A stretch of 64,000 nt of DNA from Bettongia penicillata ogilbyi (GCA_023548195.1 JAJHZJ010000756.1:62001-126000); one strand, 5' to 3'; numbered from the stretch's first letter, positions 53,195 through 63,504 are shown. The notes: generated by a model not told the origin, from the letters alone. Numbers and translations: made by a program.

Positions 53195-53340
53195 TCTTCA
53201 TTTTGCAGATAAGGAAACTGAGGTCCAGTGAAAGTGTTTGCTTACCTATGTGACCTAGACTTACCTCTCTGTGCCTTCATTTCCTCCATCTCAAAGTAAG
53301 AGGATTAGATCATCTGTCCTCTGGGACACCTTCTTGCTTT
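53195..53340. mobile_element. Overlapping MIR fragments
   Basis: Reverse core text ('cagataaggaaactgaggtc') then forward text ('acttacctctctgtgccttc', 'gaggattagatcatctgtcc'); too short to separate cleanly. Confidence 0.45.
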
Positions 53341-53413
53341 AGGCCTATGATCCTATGTCTTGCTCAAGGATCTTTTAATTAAAGAGGAAGAGAATTTGGA
53401 GTTCATCTAGTCC

Positions 53414-54160
53414 AGTGGTTTTGAACTTGGGACTCTTTGAACTTGTTTTTATAATATTTTGATAAGTGTATTTCCATATAATTGTTTTCCTTTGTAATCC
53501 TATATACTTTATGCATTTGGGGTGTAGTGTGTGTTATAGTACCTCTGATGTGGAGGCTTGCCCCGAGTCCTTTTCAGGACTGCTTGCTCACCTTTGGGAT
53601 CCACCTTTCACCCAACTCTCACCTGTGGCTCCAAGAAGTTGCAGCATGTACAGTGACCACACCCCAGACCAACTAAACCAGGTTGAGAGTAACTGACAGG
53701 CCTCAAACCTACTGGTGAGTTGAGGGGGGCAGGGTCCTATCCCAAGTACATGAAAACTTCCCCCAGGAGAATGAGTGAATGAGAACAGTTTGTTCCAACA
53801 GCCATGAAGATGGCTGAAGCAGGTACTGTGGAGCACTTAGAGCCTGTTTAGACTTCAAAGATGCCAACGTCATCCATTGCATTCTGGGCCATTGTCAGAC
53901 ATCCTGACTTTGATCCTGCTACTGGACTTTGATGACTCAGGAGAAGAGAGTGAGGCAGATGACTTTGTGCAGCCCTGCCTCACTTAAACCCAATTTATAC
54001 TTAAGTCAAGATGTCACCTGGGACGTCATTGGTTCTCTTTGAAAATGAAGGACAACAACAACTTTACACATTTAAAAACATAATTCTAAAAAGGGGTCCC
54101 TAGCCTTCACCAAACTGCTGAGGGGTTAAGAAAAATATTAAGAAGCTCTGGTTTAATTCA
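53414..54160 (-). mobile_element. Small DNA transposon split by an RTE-derived element
   Basis: Left part 53414-53518 ('ccagtggttttgaacttggg', 'ataatattttgataagtgta', 'tttcctttgtaatcctatat'); right part from 54063 ('acatttaaaaacataattct', 'aaaaaggggtccctagcctt', 'caccaaactgctgaggggtt'). Same family as 40831-41060. Confidence 0.8.
53519..54062 (+). mobile_element. RTE-derived ~0.54-kb non-autonomous element
   Basis: Lies between TTTATGCATTT (53508-53518) and TTTACACATTT (54063-54073), a 9/11 target duplication. Interior: 'ctcacctgtggctccaagaa', 'aactaaaccaggttgagagt', 'aagatgccaacgtcatccat', 'tgactttgtgcagccctgcc', ending 'gaaaatgaaggacaacaac'. Parallels 33494-33995 over most of its length. 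Confidence 0.78.
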
Positions 54161-54265
54161 GCCCCAACAGGCTACAGATACAAAAACCAAGGTCTAGGAA
54201 TGAGAAGTGACTTATCCAAGTTCATCCAAAGTTATAGAGGAGCTAGGTCTCGAACCCTTTTCTAC
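54160..54265 (-). mobile_element. MIR fragment
   Basis: 'gaatgagaagtgacttatcc', 'aagttcatccaaagttatag', 'gagctaggtctcgaaccc'. Confidence 0.55.
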
Positions 54266-54284
54266 TGGCACCACTGATATTGGA

Positions 54285-54425
54285 AAAAGTGTTGAATTGA
54301 GGGTAGGAGGACGTGAGTTCAAATCTTGACTTCTACTTGCTTCCTATGTGAACTAAAGAAAATAACTTAGCCTCTCTGGGCTGCAATTTCCTCATCTGTA
54401 AAGTGAGTGGGTTGCACTAGATCAG
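54285..54425 (+). mobile_element. MIR-type SINE
   Basis: 'gagggtaggaggacgtgagt', 'tcaaatcttgacttctactt', 'ctgcaatttcctcatctgta'. Confidence 0.75.
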
Positions 54426-54780
54426 TTAGTCAACAAGAATTTATTAAGCACCTGCTATATGCCAAGTACATGTGTTGGGCTCTGAGGATAAAAAGAGAGG
54501 CAAAAAACAAAAACGGTCCTTGCTCTCAAGAAGTTCCCAGTCTAATGGGGAGAATAACATGCAAACCGAGCCAGTGAAATATGTCCAGGATAAACTGGAG
54601 TTACTTAACAGAAAGTAGAGGGGTTGGGAAAGTCTTGCTGGGGAAGGTGGGGTTTTAGCTGGGACTTGAAAGGAGTCAGGGACATCAGGATGTGGAGATG
54701 AGGAGGCCCAAAAGAACGGGGAGAGAGTTGAAGGCGTGGGGGCCATTCAGAGAAAATGCTGGTAGCTGGAAGTTGGAAAG
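54426..54780 (-). mobile_element. L2 LINE 3' end
   Basis: 'ttattaagcacctgctatat', 'gccaagtacatgtgttgggc', 'ccttgctctcaagaagttcc', 'gataaactggagttacttaa', 'ggtggggttttagctgggac'. Clean reverse L2. Confidence 0.85.
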
Positions 54781-54914
54781 TCTAGTTTGAATTGGATAGC
54801 ACAGAGTCCAGCTGACATCACTAGATGATCTGCTAGTTACCCTCAATCTCTGAAATCTAGGGATTGTTTTATTAAGGGATTTATTAATGTTTGTTCTGTG
54901 AAGTTTGACTTCAG

Positions 54915-54985
54915 TCAAAGAGCAGCACTTGAGGACCTAGAGGGCCATATGTGGCCTCAAGGTTTTGGGTTCCCCACCCCTGCAT
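54915..54985. mobile_element. Possible hAT terminal fragment
   Basis: 'ctagagggccatatgtggcc', 'tgggttccccacccctgcat' resembles one end of a Charlie-type element. Confidence 0.45.
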
Positions 54986-54987
54986 CT

Positions 54988-55205
54988 AAATGAAGAGTTC
55001 TTTACCTTTGGGAACATCATGGTTGCCTTTGGCAGTTTGGTGAAACCCGTGAACAACTTCTCAAAATAATGTTCTTATATGCATCAAATAAAATAACTTG
55101 GATTACTAAGAAAACCAAAGATTTGTGAAAATTAAGATGTGAGTTCACAGACATCCCCCCAGCCCCGAAATCTATCAGTGGATCCCAGGTTAAGAACTTC
55201 TGCTC
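54988..55205 (+). mobile_element. Small DNA transposon (hAT-like)
   Basis: Left 'gagttctttacctttgggaa', interior 'ggcagtttggtgaaacccgt', 'ctcaaaataatgttcttata', 'ggattactaagaaaaccaaa', right end 'cccaggttaagaacttctgc'. Confidence 0.75.
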
Positions 55206-55209
55206 CAAA

Positions 55210-55985
55210 CCTAGGATCCTACTGTCTGTCCGCCATATTATCCCTCCAAATACATTCCCCACAGTTGGATCCACAGACACAGTCACTTCTCCTTCCCCCA
55301 GCAGGTCTTCCATTTGCTGTATAACACCTTGGTCTTTCTCTTGGAATTTTTACTCTGCTTGTCTAGGGGAGTCCAAGTTAGTCAGTGACAAATACATTAT
55401 TTAGTCAATTAATTCTCTTGTCTCTCCCTCAACATTACCAGACTCTGCAGAAGGAGAGGGGGTTGACTTCTCTCCTAGGCCTTGGGAGACAAGGACATAA
55501 CCTGACTGTTATTTTTCATTTTAGTCAAACCAACAGGCCAAGCAAGCCTGGGGGGTGAGAACCGTGGGGAGAGGAGGCAGAAAGGTGGGGGGGGGGCGAG
55601 GGAGAACTTTCCAGGTGCCTTGTTCTTCTCATTCCTGTGGCTGTTTTTAAATCCACACCAGACTGGGCTGGCTGCTGAGCTCTCATAAATGGTTTCTCCT
55701 CCCTCTGGCACCCCATCCCTCATTGCCTCAGCACCTGCTGTCCAGAAATACATTTCCCTTCCAAAAAAGAATGTAATGGCAAGGCAAAGTCCGGCTCCTC
55801 CTAGTTATCCCAGTTATACTAGGTCCTGCTAGCTGTGTAGTAAATATTTTTTACCTTCTCTATGTTCAGTGAAGACCCTTCCCCTGTCCCTTTTCAGGCT
55901 CCACTTCCCTGCCCTCCCACAGTTGACTGAGGGTTCAAGAGGAGGTGACTCAGAGTGGGGAGGTGGGCTTTCATAGCACAATATC
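55210..55985. other. Unique, somewhat G+C-richer stretch
   Basis: A G-run at 55586-55598. Overlapping minus-strand frames 55475-55753 and 55525-55716 are unsupported. No repeat recognised. Confidence 0.35.
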
Positions 55986-55989
55986 CATC

Positions 55990-56170
55990 CCTACCACTTT
56001 TGATCATGGTCCTATGAGGCATGTGATATCATTATCCCTATTTTACAGAGAAGGAAAGTGAGTCTGAGAGAGGTTAAATGACTTGAACAGGGTCACACAG
56101 CTAATATATATCTAAAGCAGGAGTAGAATTCAGATCTTCCTGACTCCACGTCCAGTACTCTACATCTGTG
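55990..56170 (-). mobile_element. MIR-type SINE
   Basis: 'gatatcattatccctatttt', 'acagagaaggaaagtgagtc', 'ggttaaatgacttgaacagg', 'gtcacacagctaatatatat', 'cagatcttcctgactccacg'. The last SINE before a 5-kb gap in repeats. Confidence 0.8.
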
Positions 56171-56560
56171 GTTACCCAGCTTTCTGCTGAAGAGCACTGG
56201 TAATGGGAAACTACCTTCTGGGCAGCCCATCCCACTTTTGAATTGCTAGGTGATTTTTAAAAAATCAAGTCAAAATCTATCTCTGAAATTTTCAGAGACG
56301 TGGGAGTTCCTGGCTTGAGACGTTGGGTTCCCGAGGTCATCAGACAATGAGGGAGGGGAACAGAAGGCTGCTAAGCTTCTCATGAATCCAGGAAAGTCCA
56401 TACACTTGGGTGACCTGGGACATGTTGCTTTGGCTGCCAAGGTAATTTTTTTCATCAGAGCCTTCATGTGGAGGGTAGGCTTCAGATGGGAGTGGGGTGG
56501 GGGTAACACTGAAAGCAAAGCACAGAAAGAAACTGATGAGGTTTCATGTCTGTTAAAAAT

Positions 56561-56566
56561 TTTATT
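56561..56566 (-). terminator. Possible polyadenylation signal AATAAA
   Basis: TTTATT on the plus strand; a second AATAAA (minus) is at 56623-56628. Either could end the candidate 3' UTR. The hexamer is common by chance in AT-rich DNA. Confidence 0.25.
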
Positions 56567-56640
56567 TTTCATTTCACACAGAATGATGTTAAAATAAATC
56601 CTCAGTAATATATATTTATATATTTATTTACCTGTGTCCA

Positions 56641-56749
56641 TATTTACAAAAAAAAATTATGGTACTCTATGAAGTCTATGTACATCCATGATAGACAGCC
56701 AATGCTCATTGAGGCACATATGTACACGTGTATGTATAATTTATGTACA
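56641..56749 (-). promoter_or_regulatory. Cluster of four Pumilio-type TGTANATA motifs
   Basis: Minus-strand TGTAAATA at 56641-56648 and TGTACATA at 56677-56684, 56719-56726 and 56742-56749. All four are perfect matches to the known PUF-protein RNA site and all are on one strand. A fifth, TGTATATA, is at 57336-57343 (minus). Binding would matter only if this strand is transcribed, which is inferred. Confidence 0.45.
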
Positions 56750-57998
56750 AATATCAGACCTTACTGACACAGGGATTCTCAGCTACAGAAGTTTGGGCTT
56801 GAGGTGGGGGCTAGGGTAGTGGTAGAGGTTAAGCAGCATGGGGGTTGAGGTGGGCCTGAAAGCTCCCTGGATATGTCAGCAAGAATGATTACATCTATAC
56901 AGACTGTGCAATTCAGTTACAGCTGGTGTCTAAATTTTCATCAAGCAAAGAAATGGTTAAACAACTCCCAAAGTCCCGTGAGTCTTCCCCTCCAGTCCTG
57001 CTCCGCCTATGGCTCCCATTGGTCTCCATCCTCCCATTGCCATGGAGACCCACGGTTCCTCTTCAGAATCATTCTTACGAAGCTTTAACCCCCAGCCTCG
57101 GAGTTCCTTCTCTTATTGATTCCAATGAAGCCTACTTATCAGATTCTTTGCTTTTGCATTTTTCCAGCAATTAACAGGGCTAGGACATTGGAGGGCAGCT
57201 GCAGAGACGTGAGCCATGAGAAAGTCAGCGCAGACCCCTAATTAATGTCTTTGCACTTGGTTACAAACAGCTGCATGCTCCCAAGTAAGAGGCAGTCACC
57301 ACATACATCTTACATACACATATACATATATACTGTATATACACATGAGTCTTAGAAAGGAGATAGCATCCTACAAACTAGAGGTTCACTGCGGTGCTCC
57401 AACGTGCCCAAGGAACACCAGCATTTAGACACCAGCTCTTAGTCACCATATTACAAATCTGGGCTGTAGCCAGACTGTGCCCTGCAAAGAGAGGGGCTCA
57501 TGGGCACAGGGATTCAGGGGGAAGACGATACTTTAGCTGATGCATCATTATCATTTCAGCCTTTAGACTTTCAAGTTTTAATAGGGTAGTGACCCTTTCT
57601 CTCAAGGGTTGGAGTTGTTGGAATAGAGATGCCAAAGGAAGACAGGACAGCTGGTTGTGGCATCCAGATAGCAGGAGGGCAAGCAAGGGGATACCATGTT
57701 CAGAAACTCCAGTGCTGACCCTCACCTGCCCCCAAACCTGCCTGGGACTATCTTTCCTTTGTCTAGTGGGGCAGGCTGGGGCCATCACCTGGAGTTCATT
57801 TGCTCCATTTTTGGCCATACCTGAATAGGGATCTGAATGCCCTTGCAAATACACTCCATGAACAGCAAAGGCCCAGGGACCTTGGCAGCATTTCCAAGAG
57901 CTGACCTGGAAATCATCTGGCAGTGAAGCAAACCCCTCTCTGAAAGATCTCCTCCTGTCTCCTCTCTCCCTTTCTATATTTGTACTGAGTGTTTATGT

Positions 57999-58004
<6 letters not shown>

Positions 58005-58045
<41 letters not shown>
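58005..58045. repeat. (AC)n microsatellite
   Basis: About 20 uninterrupted AC units inside the repeat-poor block. Confidence 0.96.
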
Positions 58046-58047
<2 letters not shown>

Positions 58048-58581
58048 GCAGCCAGGACTCCTGGGAGTCATTTTCAAGCAGCAGCAGGGTTTACAGGCCT
58101 CTTGTGAGAACAGAAAAGGGGCCCAGAATGAAGTGCTTTGAGTAGAGATGGATGGTCTAAGCACATGGCAACATCTACACTGCCCTAATTGCTAGGTGGC
58201 ACCTGTGAACACACCTGCCCCCAGTGCACCTAGAGGCTAGAATGATGAGTTCTCAGCAGCAATTTGACTCAGAACACAATATGCGATCTTAGCTGGGTTA
58301 ACTTCCATAGTGTCTTAGTGGGAGGGGAGCAGCTACTAGAACTCACATAGGTTCACACCCCTATCCACCAGCAGTATTTCTACCAGGGTGACTGGTTACC
58401 ATGTGTGGAGTTGCTGTTACTCTAGCATGGGCTATTCAGATGCTTAGGCAGAGGACCTGGACTGAAGATGCTCAGTCCATATTCAGTCTAAAACCACTCT
58501 CTCTACCACTGTCCATCTCCCATTTTCAATACTGCTGGCACCCAGGTGGTACTTTTCTTGGTCCAGATTCATTTGCTAACA

Positions 58582-58746
58582 TTACCCAATAGGGACCAGA
58601 TCAATCTTCAGCTGATTGATGGTCACCCACTCAGAGTCACCAGGAATGCTGGCATGACAGATGTCTGTACCACTGGCTTTTGCAGAGATGCTGTTGACTC
58701 TCCTTCTAGATTGAGGCAACCTTCTATGGGAGGTGATACTGGCCAG
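58582..58746 (-). other. Minus-strand open stretch, possible terminal coding exon (unproven)
   Basis: 55 codons closed by TAA (58582-58584) and opened by a stop at 58747-58749. The C-terminal text is 'GDSEWVTINQLKIDLVPIG'. Codon use is ordinary for a vertebrate gene, with many C- or G-ending codons, and a candidate 3' UTR follows. Against this, an 88-codon plus-strand frame (58546-58812) covers the same bases, no clear 3' splice site precedes it (a weak 'cctcccatag' is present on the minus strand), and I do not recognise the protein. Confidence 0.2.
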
Positions 58747-58749
58747 TTA

Positions 58750-59960
58750 TATGGAAAACTTACTGTAATACATAGTCTAGCATGCAACAGACAGGGTGCA
58801 ATTAAGAGTTAATAGCATGTTTCTGGCCTGATCTAGCTGCTTCTAATGTAATCTATGTTTATTCCCACAGGGTTACTGAAGCCTACTTCAACCCCAGAGA
58901 TATGATTAAAACCAGTGGAGTATCGTTACCCCCTCTTCTATGCACCACTGAGACTTTCCAAATGAGAAGTTGAAAAGTCCTATACATTATCTTCAGGGCA
59001 TAGGGTAGTCTCACCAAAAAGCAGACAGAGCTGGAGAAAGCAAGGCTAGAGACAACTATTTTATTTAGTCTGCTGCAGAATATTTCTAATGTTCCCTTTT
59101 CCAGGGTTACAAAGCTGGGAAGAATGTTTCTGTCCCTCTGTAGGGAGGCCAGGTGGAATGAGGAAAGGATGACAGTCTGGACTTGAGAAATCCCCCCCCC
59201 CATTTATATATGAGCTAGGCAACTATTGGGGTGGTGGGAGGATCCAAAATGGGATCTGCCTGTTCCTTTTGGTAGAAAAGAGCTGTCTTCCAAATAGGGC
59301 TGGAATCAGGGGAGAAATAGCTGAGCTGGAGAGGTAGAGCGGGTAGGAATCATGGGCAAGGGGCTAGGGAAGGACAAAGAACCAAATATATGCAGTTTAT
59401 TCCATGGTTTGTTGAATTTATTCCACATTCATTCAACTAAGGGAGTTTGCTTTGTGTATATAATTTCTGAAGTCATGGTATACATATACAGATACATATA
59501 TGTACACATATGTGTTTTTATGGAAAACCTCAAATAACCAGACCCTGTGTCATCAAAACTCTCACTGAACAAGAATTGCTTTTCCCCCCTGTACTCTACT
59601 TTTAGGAGAAAGAGGCTAATTCAGATAAAATAGGTTCAGAATAGGGGGTTGCTTCAATCATTAATTTCTGGGAGTTATCCCTAGGGACCATCTTCATCCA
59701 GCATAATTCCCCAGGCCTTCTCCATCTATAGGGGCCTATACAGTGTTTAAAAACATTGACCCTACAAAAAGTTTCAATCACATCTATACATGTACTCTAC
59801 TTACTAAGTCAGAGAAGCATGGACTAACTGATATATTTTAGGAATGTTTTAAACAATAAGCATTGAAACAAAAAGGGTTTTCTCTTGTCAAAACTCAAAA
59901 CAGATGATTCAGTTAACTGGTACATCACTTTCCCTGAGCAACTCCATTCCTGTTAACCGA
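58750..59960. other. Repeat-poor unique block
   Basis: No SINE or LINE recognised. A C-run (59191-59200) and minus-strand AATAAA in 'ctattttatttagtc' near 59058 are the only notable points. Confidence 0.4.
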
Positions 59961-59969
59961 GGTTTGGTG

Positions 59970-60085
59970 TTATACGTGTGTATATATCTATATCTATATC
60001 TATATATATATGTATACATATATCTATATATGTATATAGATATATAGATACATATATGGAGAGAGAGAGAGAAAGAAAGAGAGAG
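59970..60085. repeat. (TATC/TA)n and (GA)n compound tract
   Basis: 'tatatatctatatctatatc', then TA/GATA units, then 'gagagagagagagaaagaaa'. Palindromic TA-rich centre. Confidence 0.92.
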
Positions 60086-60089
60086 AAGG

Positions 60090-61360
60090 TAGACTAAACA
60101 GGAACGTAATGGCATTCAGGCCATCATCAGTTATCCACCAACCTGGACAATCCACCAATTGGATTGTCCAATACAAGTAAGTATATGTACACTTAGATTT
60201 TCAAGGGGCCTCTCCAAATTTCCCTTGTTGCTTGTGCATTCCTTGGGCAACTGCACTTTGTGGCTATGAGTTATTATGACGTAGACAGTGACCCCACCCT
60301 TTATCCCAACTCAGTTCATCTGAATATCCATTTTGAGAACTGGGTCACTGTGAGTGCCTCCACTTATTTTCCCCTGGTGATCATAACCCTAACCCCCTTT
60401 CCTGTAACATTCATACATATTCTTTTGGTAAAAGGGTTCTTACAAAAGGCCATTATTGTCTTCCTTTTGAAGAAAGGCAAGTCATCCATCCTACCCTGTC
60501 CAAGCCCCGGTGCTGAAATGCTGGGCCAAAGGAACTATTTTCCACTTATGGAGGTCCCAAAAATTAGATAATTGCTCTTAATCCATGAGAAGGATCTTTT
60601 TTCTAACGGCCCATGATACCTTATTCTAAACTCTTGGTCAGCCCTTTCTCCTGGGCTTTCATCGTGAGCTGACAGAGAGAGACTCAGAGCCAACTTGATG
60701 GCCTAGGCTAGTGTGATCCTACTCAGAATCATGGTTTTGGCATTCGGGGGTTGGGCAGGACTCCCAGCAGTTCAGAGAGAAAAGGAGTGCACATGCAGTC
60801 TCCCTCCCACCTACCCACCCTTACCCCTACCTCCTCATTGCCTACCTGGCATGCTTCACATTGGCATTTCCCATCTGCATACATTTACATTCTGGAAGTA
60901 GAGTCAGGGACTTCAAAGCAATAGAATTCAGGCCAATCATGTGCCAAGGAGAGAGGAAGTTACTGAATGGTGAGGGAACACCCAGGGATTCTGGTCTTTA
61001 CCCTAGAATCCAGGTGGTATCACTATTCAGTCCTGAGAGAAAGGTTTTAAAACAGCTATTGCTAAAGAAAACAGTCACTATTTATTTTATTGCACTTTTC
61101 CTGCTTTTTTTTCAAAAGATAAACAAAATATGCAAGATGGAAATTAGGCTTTGGGGGAGTGTGATGGATGGAAATGGGGAGGAGGTTAGGTAATCTTAGG
61201 GGAGGGCAGCATTGACCAGCTTGCTTTCATATGAGGGAGGGGCTGGCCCAGTAGAGGATGTGTCAGAGATCCAGCACCTTAGCCAAGGGTTATGGTCATA
61301 ACTGAACTCTGAGAGTAGAATGGGGCCAGGCCTGAAGATAAAGACTGTCCACCATAACTC
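60090..61360. other. Repeat-poor unique block, no gene recognised
   Basis: No interspersed repeat recognised. A 103-codon plus frame at 60260-60571 includes a GTGAGT donor-like sequence at 60349-60354, but its protein is not recognisable. Minus-strand AATAAA occurs near 61085. Confidence 0.35.
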
Positions 61361-61364
61361 ATAG

Positions 61365-61560
61365 AATGTCAGAACTGGGAGGGACACTGGAGGTGGTCTA
61401 GTCTTCTCTCCTCATTTTACAGATGAGGAAACTGAGGCCCTGAGAGATTAAACAATTTGCCTAGGTTACACAGCTAATTAATTAGTGGCAGAATCTGGAA
61501 TAAAACCCAGGTCTCTTAGCTCCAAGTCCAATGCTCCATCCACTACCCCAGGCTGCCACC
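61365..61560 (-). mobile_element. MIR/L3-type repeat
   Basis: 'agaatgtcagaactgggagg', 'cattttacagatgaggaaac', 'tgaggccctgagagattaaa', 'gttacacagctaattaatta', 'aacccaggtctcttagctcc', 'atgctccatccactacccc'. Nearly complete. Confidence 0.85.
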
Positions 61561-61778
61561 CAATCCTTAAGAACATTTCTGACTTAAGGTTATTTGTTAC
61601 TGGGCTCAAGTGGTTAGAATATGAGGGAGACTAAGATTATAGGTATGAATTGATGGGAGGGGAGGGCAAAATGGGAAGCACTCCATTCTGCAGTCATAGA
61701 CTGCATACTTAAACCTGACTACCTTACAAGGGCTTTCTGCTGGTCACAAGGGGGAACTGGAGAGAAAAGACAGAAGGA

Positions 61779-61820
61779 TGAATGTTTGTTGAATGAGTGA
61801 ATGAATGAGTGAATGAGTGG
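61779..61820. repeat. (GAAT/GAGT)n short tract
   Basis: 'gaatgagtgaatgaatgagt' and flanking units. Confidence 0.85.
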
Positions 61821-61824
61821 CTCA

Positions 61825-62375
61825 GTTCAACCCATTTCCCCTCCTGGATAGATAGTCCAAAATATATGCCTCCTGGATGATGGAGCTGGGGTGCTATTCT
61901 AATACTTGATCATTAAGTATTTCACATTGTGTCCTGCTCTCTATAGCCATGAATAGCACTGACAAGAACACCTCCTTAAAGCATTAGGGACTTTGGAAGT
62001 GTGGACAGAAAGAAGCATTGTTCACATTAACTTCCAAGAGGGTTGGTGCAGATGTTTTACTAAAGGGATGAGGGGGTAGGGAGTTCATTAGCTGGAGATC
62101 TCTCTTGCTAAGTGTATGAAAGTCAGAGAAGATGGTTGTGGTCTGAAAGCCTCACAGCTCCTTCACTTTGGGTAATCACACAGGGACTAGGGCTAAGGAA
62201 TCAAGTTTTCGATCAATGAAAAAGCTTATGGAGAAGCCTTTCCCATGTAAAATCAGTGGGCTTGGGAGCAGTGAGATTAGGTCAGGCCATTCTTGGATCT
62301 TAAATGTTTGGGCTCTATTTTTTTCTAAAATGTCACCCTGGTATCATAAGGTACCTAGATCTCACAGAAGTCCAG
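61825..62375. other. Unique noncoding stretch
   Basis: No feature recognised. Confidence 0.35.
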
Positions 62376-62377
62376 AT

Positions 62378-62635
62378 TAGGGAGAAGAAAAAGAGAGAGG
62401 GAGGAGAGAGATACAGAGGAGGGGGGAAAGGAGAATAAGATTGAAGGAGAGAGATGGGGAGAGAGGGGAAAAAGAGAGAAAGAGAAAATTAGAGGAGTTA
62501 AAGAGGGAGGGAGGGAAAGAGAGAAAGTGAGAAGAGAGGAAGAGAAGGGAGGGTAAGGAGAAGGAGACAGAGAAAGAGAGAGAAAGGAGGAGAGAGAAAA
62601 AAAGGGAGAGGGAGAGGAAGGGAGGGAGAAAGATT
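62378..62635. repeat. Purine-rich (GA/GGA)n tract, about 255 bp
   Basis: Almost pure purine on the plus strand with irregular GAGA/GGAGG units. Ser/Phe/Leu-rich minus-strand frames are compositional. Confidence 0.93.
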
Positions 62636-62639
62636 GCAA

Positions 62640-63225
62640 AGCACCACAAAAACCCTAATAAACTCAGAGACTTTCATCTTCCATTAACTTTTGGCTTCTG
62701 CATAAGTTAGCCTGGAAATTGTTCAGTTCCATTTTCATTTCCTAAGTTCAACTTTTCTCCTCTCTCCTAGAGTTCTTCTTCCTCATCACCCTCTTGAAAA
62801 TTCCACCATGCTTCCTCTGCATTCTGGGTTCTGAAATTCATGCTACAGAGATAACACATGAAACCAAAGAATAAGTCAGATCTTGACTTCCAAACACATC
62901 CCATCTTGTCAACTTGAGTCTAAGGGCCAACTTTGTGACAAAAGTTCCAGTTATGGCTGAGCTGATTTTGATGCCTCTGGAGAGATAATAGAGTGTAAAT
63001 GGGCAGACAAATGGAAGGAAGGTTATCGTAGGGGACCTGTCTGAGCAGACAAAGCATAGGATCCCCTGGGCCCTGCCCAGAACTCTCTGACCAGAGGTAT
63101 TGCTTCAACTATTGGCCTTCATTAGGGGCAAACTTGAAAGTCAATTCAATTATTCACATGAGTCCAGATGAACTAGTGACAAATAGAGATAATCCATAAT
63201 GGTGGATGATCCTTAAATCATTTAA
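62640..63225. other. Unique noncoding stretch
   Basis: No feature recognised. Confidence 0.35.
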
Positions 63226-63231
63226 CTAAGG

Positions 63232-63500
63232 CTTTGGAGTGGCATAGTAAATAGAGAACTGGCCTTGAAGCCAAGCAACACCAGGATCAAATCCTACCTT
63301 TGATGCATACTGGTTTTTTGACCCTGGTTAAGTCACTTAACCCTGGTCAGATCTCAGTGCGCTGGGCAACTCTTTCAAGACTGTAATTTGAAGTGAAGGT
63401 GCTAACTGACATTGGTAGAGGGAAGTTCCTCACTTGTAACCTATATGGAGGAAATCATAGGTACAATCTTCGTGTCTATCTTTAACATTAATGACATAAT
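63232..63500 (+). mobile_element. tRNA-derived SINE
   Basis: 'tggagtggcatagtaaatag', 'aggatcaaatcctacctttg', 'tgaccctggttaagtcactt', 'gcgctgggcaactctttcaa', 'gtagagggaagttcctcact'. Same subtype as 15118-15345. Confidence 0.75.
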
Positions 63501-63504
63501 TTAG

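Larger units (their letters stand above)
56545..58581 (-). other. Candidate 3' UTR on the minus strand (unproven)
   Basis: Repeat-poor 2 kb downstream of a minus-strand TAA at 58582-58584. It carries minus-strand AATAAA at 56561-56566 and 56623-56628 and a dense cluster of Pumilio-type sites just upstream of them. One (CA)n lies within. The composition fits a long vertebrate 3' UTR, but no transcript evidence can be had from the sequence alone. Confidence 0.3.

Noticed and set aside
57498..57854. 118-codon minus frame and overlapping 79-codon plus frame
   Set aside because: Opposed frames over the same bases with no domain; in the candidate 3' UTR, where coding is not expected.
29397..58045. 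(CA)n tracts as Z-DNA or promoter elements
   Set aside because: Four or more ordinary microsatellites with no associated promoter signal.
62355..62649. Ser/Leu/Phe-rich minus frames of 90-94 codons
   Set aside because: Translation of a purine-rich tract.
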